Shown in pieces: positions 58,834 through 64,000 of a stretch of DNA of 64,000 nt; position 1 is the stretch's first letter, and the number at the start of each line of letters is the position of its first letter. The translations under genes were made by a program, and so were the position numbers. The notes under the pieces were generated by a model that ran no database searches, had not been told where the DNA came from, and saw only the letters and a program-made list of their open reading frames with translations. Source of the DNA: Sphingomonas leidyi (lineage in GTDB: Bacteria; Pseudomonadota; Alphaproteobacteria; Sphingomonadales; Sphingomonadaceae); assembly GCF_011761945.1 (NCBI RefSeq), contig NZ_JAASQV010000004.1, positions 124,001 to 188,000 on the forward strand, written 5' to 3'.

Positions 58834-61065
58834 TCAACGGCTCTTGTGCCGGATGTTGGGCGGCCGGCCGCGGCGCTTGATGGGGCGGGGGCGCCCCTTG
58901 CCGCGATCCCTGGCAAAGGCGGACGGGCCCGCCGAACCCTTGCCGTCGGGCAGTTCGAAGCGGAGTGCGCCGGAAACCGGATTGGCCTCCACCAGCCGGA
59001 GCCGGAGGCGCTGGCCCAGGGTGAATTCCTCGCCGCTCTCGTCGCCCACCAGCCGTTGCCCGGCCTCGTCATAGCGGAAATATTCGGTGCCCAGGTCCCG
59101 CGCCGCGACCAGCCCGTCGCCGCCGACGCCGTCCACCGTGGCGAAGAAGCCGAAGCTCTGCACCCCGGTGATCCGCGCCTCCAATATTTCGCCGACATGG
59201 TTGGCGAGATAGGCAGCGACATAGCGGTCGATGGTCTCCCGCTCGGCCTCCATCGCCCGGCGCTCCAGGCTGGAGATGCTCTCGCCGATCCGCTCCATTC
59301 CCGCGGCTTCCTCGGCCGTCAGCCCGCCGGGGCCCAGGGCATAGGCCTCGACCAGCGCACGGTGGACGATCAGATCGGCATAGCGGCGGATCGGCGACGT
59401 GAAGTGCGCATAGCTGCCCAGCGACAGGCCGAAATGGCCGTGATTGGCAGGGCCATAATAGGCCTGGGTCTGGGTGCGCAGCACCTGCTGCATCACCTGC
59501 TCGCGGAAGTCGCTCTCCCCCACCCGTTCGAGGATGCGGTTGAAGGTAGCCGGCTTGATGACCTGGCCCAGCGCGAACTCCACCCCGAAGGTCTTGAGGT
59601 ACTCGCGCAGCGCGACGAGCTTCTCCCGGGCCGGCGGCTCGTGGATGCGGTACATCACCGGCGCCTTCTTCGCCTCCAGCGCCTTGGCCGCGGCGACGTT
59701 CGCCGCGATCATATAGTCCTCGATCAGCTTGTGCGCGTCGAGCCGCTCGCGCGGCGCCACGGATAGGATGCGGCCCATCTCGTCGAGCACGATCCGGCGC
59801 TCGGGCAGATCGAGGTCGAGCGGCTCGCGCTTGTCGCGCGCCTTGTTGAGGGCGTGCCAGCAGTCCCAGAGCGGCCTGAGCGCCGTCTCGGTCAGCGGGT
59901 GATCGAGCGTGCCGTCGATCGCCGCCTGGGCGTCCTCATAGGCGATGTTGGCCGCGATGCTGACCACGGCGCGGGTGAAGCGCCAGCTCTTCAGCTCGCC
60001 ATGCCTGCCGATCTGGAGGTGGCAGGCGAGCGCAGCCCGGTCCTCGCCCTGCTTGAGCGAGCAGACTTCCGCCGAGAGGATCTCGGGCAGCATCGGCACG
60101 ACGCGATCGGGGAAATAGACCGAGTTGCCGCGCTTGCGCGCCTCGCGGTCCAGCTCCGAGCCGGGGCGGACATAGAAGGACACGTCGGCGATCGCGACGA
60201 CGGCCTTCCAGCCGCCGTCGTTCTTCGGATCCTCGTCGGGCGCCGCCCAGACCGCGTCGTCATGGTCGCGCGCATCGGCCGGGTCGATCGCGACGATCGG
60301 CAGGTGGCGAAGATCCTCCCGCTTGCCCAGATCGAGGCGGGACACCCGCTCGGCCTCGTCGAGCAGCTCCTGCGAGAAGATATTGGGGATCGAGTGCCGG
60401 TGGATCGCGATCAGCGAGAAGCTGCGCGGCGCGAAGGGATCGCCCAGCACCTCGACCACCTTGGCGGTGATTCGCGGCGGCCGGCCGGCCTTCTCGGCGA
60501 GGACGAGGTCGCCCGATTGGGCACCGCCGGCATCGGAGACCGGCCAGTTGCGCCGCTCCTTCTTCTCCACGCCCTGCAGCCAGAGCCGCCCGGCCTCCTC
60601 CTTGAGCACGCCGAGCATCAGCTCCTCGCCACGGGCGAGCTTCTTCATCGGATGCGCGATCCAGCCGTTGCCGGCCTCTTCGGTGCGGGCGAGGATGCGG
60701 TCGCCGATGGCGAGCGCGGAACGCTTGCCGCGCGCTTCGCGGACGCGAAGCCGCGGCACGGGCACGCCTTCGGCCTCCCAGCGCTCGGGCACCGCCCAGG
60801 TGGTGTCGCCGTCCGCATCGGTGACGCGCAGCACGGTGACCTTGGGCACGCCGCCCATCCTGTGGAAGGCGCGGCCCGGGGCGACGTCGATCAGCCCCTC
60901 GTCGCTCATGTCCTTGAGCAAGGCCTTGAGCAGGATCTTGTCCTGCCCATGCAACCCGAAGGCCTTGGCGATCTCGCGCTTGCCGGCCGGCGTATCGGAA
61001 TTGGTGATGAAATCGAGAATCTGCTGCCGCGTGGGCAGCCCTGCTTTGATTTTGGTTTTTGCCAT
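58834..61065 (-). CDS. rnr: Ribonuclease R
   Basis: 743 residues. Order: N-terminal helix-turn-helix, cold-shock domains, RNB catalytic domain with IVAIDPADARDHDDAVWA (metal-binding Asp residues), the GNSVYFPDRVVPMLPE segment and YAHFTSPIRRYADLIVH, then an S1 domain (GEILEARITGVQSFGFFATV) and a basic tail (GRPRPIKRRGRPP). It degrades structured RNA 3' to 5'. GGGGGTCA precedes the ATG at 61065, which begins MAKTKIKAGLPTRQQIL; the open frame upstream is not part of the gene. Confidence 0.95.
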   Translation of the reverse strand: MAKTKIKAGLPTRQQILDFITNSDTPAGKREIAKAFGLHGQDKILLKALLKDMSDEGLIDVAPGRAFHRMGGVPKVTVLRVTDADGDTTWAVPERWEAEGVPVPRLRVREARGKRSALAIGDRILARTEEAGNGWIAHPMKKLARGEELMLGVLKEEAGRLWLQGVEKKERRNWPVSDAGGAQSGDLVLAEKAGRPPRITAKVVEVLGDPFAPRSFSLIAIHRHSIPNIFSQELLDEAERVSRLDLGKREDLRHLPIVAIDPADARDHDDAVWAAPDEDPKNDGGWKAVVAIADVSFYVRPGSELDREARKRGNSVYFPDRVVPMLPEILSAEVCSLKQGEDRAALACHLQIGRHGELKSWRFTRAVVSIAANIAYEDAQAAIDGTLDHPLTETALRPLWDCWHALNKARDKREPLDLDLPERRIVLDEMGRILSVAPRERLDAHKLIEDYMIAANVAAAKALEAKKAPVMYRIHEPPAREKLVALREYLKTFGVEFALGQVIKPATFNRILERVGESDFREQVMQQVLRTQTQAYYGPANHGHFGLSLGSYAHFTSPIRRYADLIVHRALVEAYALGPGGLTAEEAAGMERIGESISSLERRAMEAERETIDRYVAAYLANHVGEILEARITGVQSFGFFATVDGVGGDGLVAARDLGTEYFRYDEAGQRLVGDESGEEFTLGQRLRLRLVEANPVSGALRFELPDGKGSAGPSAFARDRGKGRPRPIKRRGRPPNIRHKSR

Positions 61066-61119
61066 TGACCCCCAAGATAGGGACTCGCGGGCTCGCTGCC
61101 AACGCCGTAACCTGCCTCC

Positions 61120-62568
61120 GTGGCATATGACCTGCTCATCGCCGGCGGCGGGATCAACGGGTGCGCGATCGCCCGCGAAGCTGCGTTGCTCGGCCTGAAG
61201 GTGCTGCTCGTCGAGAAGGACGACCTGGCCAGCCATACCAGCTCGGCCTCGACCAAGCTGATCCATGGCGGGCTGCGCTATCTCGAAAGCTACGAGTTCC
61301 GCCTGGTCCGCGAGGCGCTGCACGAGCGCGAGCGGCTGCTGGAGGCGGCACCGCACCTGATCCGCCCGCTCACTTTCGTGCTGCCCCATGCCCATGCGGT
61401 GCGGCCCTGGTGGATGGTCCGGCTCGGCCTCTATCTCTACGACGCGCTGGCGGTGGGCGGCGATTCCACCCTGCCCCGCTCGCGGAGCCTGCGTGCCAGG
61501 GACAAGGCGTTCACCGGTCCGCTGGCCGGCACCCATCGCGGCTTCGTCTATTCGGACTGCCGGGTGGACGATGCCCGCCTCACTCTGGCCAATGCGCTCG
61601 ACGCCGCGCATCACGGCGCCGAGATCGCGACGCGGACCGAGCTGCTTGCCGCCCGGCGCGAAGGCGGAGCCTGGCGCGCCGAGCTGTCCGACGGCCGCAC
61701 CGTCACCGCCCGCGGGCTGGTCAACGCCGCCGGCCCCTGGGTGCGGCACCTCCTCGACACGCTGGCTATTGCTAATCATTCGCGGATCCGGCTGGTCAAG
61801 GGCAGCCATATCGTGGTGCCCAGCCTGTATGACGGCGACCATGCCTATATCCTCCAGCAGCCCGACCGGCGGATCGTCTTCGCCATTCCCTATGAAGGCG
61901 GCTTCACCGAAATCGGCACCACCGACATCCCGGTCGACCGGCCCGAGGATGCGATGTGCTCGCCGGAGGAACGGACCTATCTCTGCGAGGCGGTGAACCG
62001 CTATTTCACCCGCCAGATCGTGCCCGCCGACATCGTCTGGAGCTGGTCCGGCGTACGGCCGCTGCACGACGACGGCGCCGCCAGGGCCCAGTCGGTGACG
62101 CGCGACTATGTGCTCGAGCTCGACGAGGACGGCCCGCCCCTGCTCTCCATCTTCGGCGGCAAGATCACCACGGCGCGGGCCCTGGCCGAGGAAGCGCTGG
62201 GGAAGATCGGGCCCGTGCTCGGCGCGAAGGTCGAGCCGGTGACGCGTGCCCGCGTCTTCCCCGGCGGCGCGATCGCCGATTTCGACCGGTTCGTTGCCAC
62301 CGCCAAGGCACGCTGGCCGTTCCTGGGCGATGCGCGGGCCGAGCGGATGGCGCATGCCTATGGCTGTGGCCTGGCCGACATGCTGCGCGACCTGACCGAC
62401 CTGGGCGAGGATCTGGGCGCGGGGCTCACCGCCACCGAGATACGCTGGATGCGCGACCATGAATGGGCGCGCACCGCCGAGGATGTGCTGTGGCGGCGGA
62501 GCAAGCTGGGGCTGCATGCCGGGCCGGAGCTGGCGGAACGGGTGACGCGGGTGCTGGAGGAGAAATGA
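61120..62568 (+). CDS. glpD: Glycerol-3-phosphate dehydrogenase (FAD, aerobic type)
   Basis: 482 residues. The FAD-binding start LLIAGGGINGCAIAREAALL, SSASTKLIHGGLRYLESYEF and SIFGGKITTARALAEEAL are diagnostic of GlpD. It oxidises glycerol-3-phosphate to dihydroxyacetone phosphate and passes electrons to quinone. The start is GTG at 61120. It is divergent from rnr and its stop overlaps a small exported-protein gene. No glpK or glpF is in view. Confidence 0.93.
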   Translation: MAYDLLIAGGGINGCAIAREAALLGLKVLLVEKDDLASHTSSASTKLIHGGLRYLESYEFRLVREALHERERLLEAAPHLIRPLTFVLPHAHAVRPWWMVRLGLYLYDALAVGGDSTLPRSRSLRARDKAFTGPLAGTHRGFVYSDCRVDDARLTLANALDAAHHGAEIATRTELLAARREGGAWRAELSDGRTVTARGLVNAAGPWVRHLLDTLAIANHSRIRLVKGSHIVVPSLYDGDHAYILQQPDRRIVFAIPYEGGFTEIGTTDIPVDRPEDAMCSPEERTYLCEAVNRYFTRQIVPADIVWSWSGVRPLHDDGAARAQSVTRDYVLELDEDGPPLLSIFGGKITTARALAEEALGKIGPVLGAKVEPVTRARVFPGGAIADFDRFVATAKARWPFLGDARAERMAHAYGCGLADMLRDLTDLGEDLGAGLTATEIRWMRDHEWARTAEDVLWRRSKLGLHAGPELAERVTRVLEEK

Positions 62569-62912
62569 TCGCCTCCCTGCTCGCCCTGACCCTGGCCGGC
62601 AGCCCTCCGATGCTCTGCCGCACCGTCCATGGCCGGCTGTTCGCGTCGAACGGCAACCCCGCGATACGCATCTGGGTGGTGGGCACGAAGCGCATCCTCG
62701 GCATCGATGCCGACGAGGATCTGTTGCTCGACCGGTTGCCGGCCAATGTCCGCAAGCTCTGGGCACCGACCGGCAATCTGTTCAACGCCAGCATCTATGG
62801 CGACTTCCGCGTCTGTGCCCGGAAGCCGCAACGGCCCGGCGTGATGCAAAGAGTGATCGTCACCCGCGCCGGCCGCCTCCGCCTCGATCGCTACGACGGA
62901 GGACCGCCTTAA
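62565..62912 (+). CDS. Small exported hypothetical protein coupled to glpD
   Basis: 115 residues. A short signal peptide (MIASLLALTLAGSPPMLC) precedes a compact beta-rich domain (TVHGRLFASNGNPAIRIWVV, ASIYGDFRVCARK) with two or three Cys. No family is recognised. The ATG at 62565 overlaps the glpD stop, and GGAGGAG lies just upstream, so it is cotranslated with glpD. Confidence 0.7.
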   Translation: MIASLLALTLAGSPPMLCRTVHGRLFASNGNPAIRIWVVGTKRILGIDADEDLLLDRLPANVRKLWAPTGNLFNASIYGDFRVCARKPQRPGVMQRVIVTRAGRLRLDRYDGGPP

Positions 62913-62923
62913 GTGCTTGTTAA
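62909..62923 (+). promoter_or_regulatory. CtrA-type box upstream of the PilZ gene
   Basis: TTAAGTGCTTGTTAA matches the alphaproteobacterial CtrA consensus TTAA-N7-TTAA exactly. It overlaps the stop codon of the preceding gene and lies 36 bases upstream of the PilZ start at 62960. CtrA commonly controls motility and c-di-GMP genes in this class. Confidence 0.6.
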
Positions 62924-62959
62924 ACCGTCCGCGGCAGGGTTGCGCCGGGGCGGAGAGAG

Positions 62960-63292
62960 ATGGCGACCAAATTCTCGCAATATCGGACCGTGACACCCGC
63001 GCTCGTCGAACAGCGCGCGGCGACGCGTCACCGCATCCTCGTCACTCGCGCTACGGTGACGAAGCGCGGCAACAAGCCGGTCGAGGCGATGCTCCACGAT
63101 CTCTCGGTCTATGGCTGCCGTCTCGCCTGCGCGGCACCGCACGGCGCAGGCGACAAGGTATGGCTCAGCCTGCGCAACGATCTGCCCGTGCCTGCGACCA
63201 TCGTCTGGAATGACGGCGCACATATCGGCTGCCGGTTCGACGACCCGATCGAGCGGAGCCTGGTGCGGCAGCTGACCCTGGTGATCCGCTGA
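62960..63292 (+). CDS. PilZ domain protein (putative c-di-GMP receptor)
   Basis: 110 residues. The c-di-GMP-binding motifs of PilZ are recognisable: an Arg-rich RAATRHRILVTRA and, further on, LHDLSVYGCRLAC (D/N-x-S-x-x-G type). A late IVWNDGAHIGCRFDDP ends the barrel. It likely links c-di-GMP to motility or surface functions. GGAGAGAG supports the ATG at 62960. A CtrA-type box lies upstream. Confidence 0.83.
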   Translation: MATKFSQYRTVTPALVEQRAATRHRILVTRATVTKRGNKPVEAMLHDLSVYGCRLACAAPHGAGDKVWLSLRNDLPVPATIVWNDGAHIGCRFDDPIERSLVRQLTLVIR

Positions 63293-63366
63293 TCCTGCGC
63301 GGCGGGGCCGGGTCGGCTCCCGAAGGGCACGAAAGCCGCGCCGTCCGCCGGGAAGGCGGCAGCGGG

Positions 63367-64000
63367 CTAGAACCCGATCACATTGGCCCGAGTGAAGCGC
63401 TTCGCCGCTTCCGCCGTCAGCAACCGGCGATCGGCTCCGGCCGGCGCCGCGCCCGGCCCGGCATTGCCGAACTCCCATAGCCGCGCCTCGGGCGGGGTCA
63501 GGCGGCGCTGCTCGCCATCGGGTCCCTTATATCCCATCCAGGTCCAGCCTTCGCGGCGGATATGGGCGTCTATCCAGCATTGGAGGAACGCCGCCTGGCC
63601 CATGAGCGCCATGTTGCCGCCGGCACGCCAGGGGCGGCCGAGCCAGGTCGAGCCATCCGGCACGCCCGCCTCGCGGCGCAGGCGGCAGCGAGAGAAGACC
63701 AGGCCGAATTCCTGCGCGGCGGGAGTACTGGGCGCAGCGACATAGCCGAAGCCATCGGCGTTCGGGACGTAGCGCGTGACGATCTCGCAGCCTTCGAACC
63801 AGGCCGCCGCGCCACCGAAAATGAAGTCCACCCCGCCGACGATACGGGTATCGGTGATCAGGCTGCGGGCCTGGAGGTAGAAGCTGTCCTGATAGCCGAG
63901 CAGCACGCAGCGATCGACGATCATATGGTCCGCCTCGCGGCCCACCGCCAGCGCCACTGCCTGCGCGCCATTGCCGGCGCCGTCCCGGCGCGCGCCGATA
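63367..64000 (-). CDS. Pectinesterase-like protein (partial, N-terminus outside window)
   Basis: 211 codons are visible, running off the right edge; the frame is open to the last base. Family motifs in order: GNGAQAVALAV, VLLGYQDSFYL, VGGVDFIFGGAAAWFEGCEI (catalytic Asp pair) and WLGRPWRAGG (catalytic Arg). Pectin methylesterases remove methyl groups from pectin. No other pectin gene is in view. The C-terminus ends KRFTRANVIGF, as in complete enzymes. Confidence 0.88.
   Translation of the reverse strand, partial: IGARRDGAGNGAQAVALAVGREADHMIVDRCVLLGYQDSFYLQARSLITDTRIVGGVDFIFGGAAAWFEGCEIVTRYVPNADGFGYVAAPSTPAAQEFGLVFSRCRLRREAGVPDGSTWLGRPWRAGGNMALMGQAAFLQCWIDAHIRREGWTWMGYKGPDGEQRRLTPPEARLWEFGNAGPGAAPAGADRRLLTAEAAKRFTRANVIGF

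Noticed and set aside
58834..62766. 1310-codon open frame extending rnr upstream
   Set aside because: The extension is antisense to glpD; rnr begins at 61065 with GGGGGTCA and the usual N-terminus.

Overview
The window looks like one continuous piece of chromosome from a free-living alphaproteobacterium of the Sphingomonadaceae (Sphingomonas or a close relative). The evidence is high G+C by eye, frequent GTG and TTG starts, dense ATGA-type overlaps, exosortase-A-type glycan genes, an intracellular PHB depolymerase, a PII/glutamine synthetase pair behind a sigma-54 promoter, a CtrA-type box, and many sphingomonad-type small hypotheticals. There is no rRNA, CRISPR array, prophage or intact insertion sequence. 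One tRNA (Gly, anticodon CCC) is present.

0-10 kb: a four-gene minus-strand operon (GbsR/MarR regulator, DUF4166 protein, small membrane protein, saccharopine-dehydrogenase-like protein with its own DUF4166 domain); then an exported DUF1800/DUF1501 pair, a VOC protein, a metallophosphoesterase/lipid kinase pair and a GH35-like glycosidase. 10-16 kb: tRNA-Gly and an NAD salvage cluster (pncA-kptA-small ORF divergent from nrtR-pncB), then a two-module AAA ATPase. 16-26 kb: M20 peptidase, an ABC-2 transporter pair, a CrtI-like oxidoreductase, an APC permease, a CinA-domain protein, an MBL-fold protein and map.

26-39 kb: glnB-glnA nitrogen control, a proline-rich ORF, a lipoprotein sugar/sorbosone dehydrogenase, an aldehyde dehydrogenase, an SLC13 transporter-quinone reductase-VOC operon, an S24 regulator with an array of TAGGA boxes facing two small coupled genes, and a Pro-rich membrane protein. 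39-44 kb: exosortase-A-associated glycosyltransferase, O-ligase and acyltransferase, separated by about 590 bp of anomalous DNA that duplicates a 21-bp sequence. 44-56 kb: topoisomerase IB-MscS, two VOC genes and a TetR-type regulator with a strong bipartite operator, a MaoC/CMD/thiolase operon, a repeated hairpin locus with a 30-residue membrane peptide, a divergent glucokinase homologue under LacI-type operators, PhaZ and an ABC exporter. 56-64 kb: ohr/ohrR, a trans-acting enoyl reductase-like protein, rnr, glpD, a PilZ protein behind a CtrA box, and a partial pectinesterase.

The most interesting signals are (i) the tandem hairpin/30-aa peptide locus at 49.93-50.34 kb, with four hairpins that share a hexaloop while their stems differ; (ii) kptA, an enzyme that releases nicotinamide, translationally linked to the nicotinamidase gene; (iii) the duplication-flanked insertion in the exosortase glycan locus; and (iv) several clean palindromic operators that overlap apparently leaderless promoters. 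All functions are inferred by reading the sequence; no database search was run.
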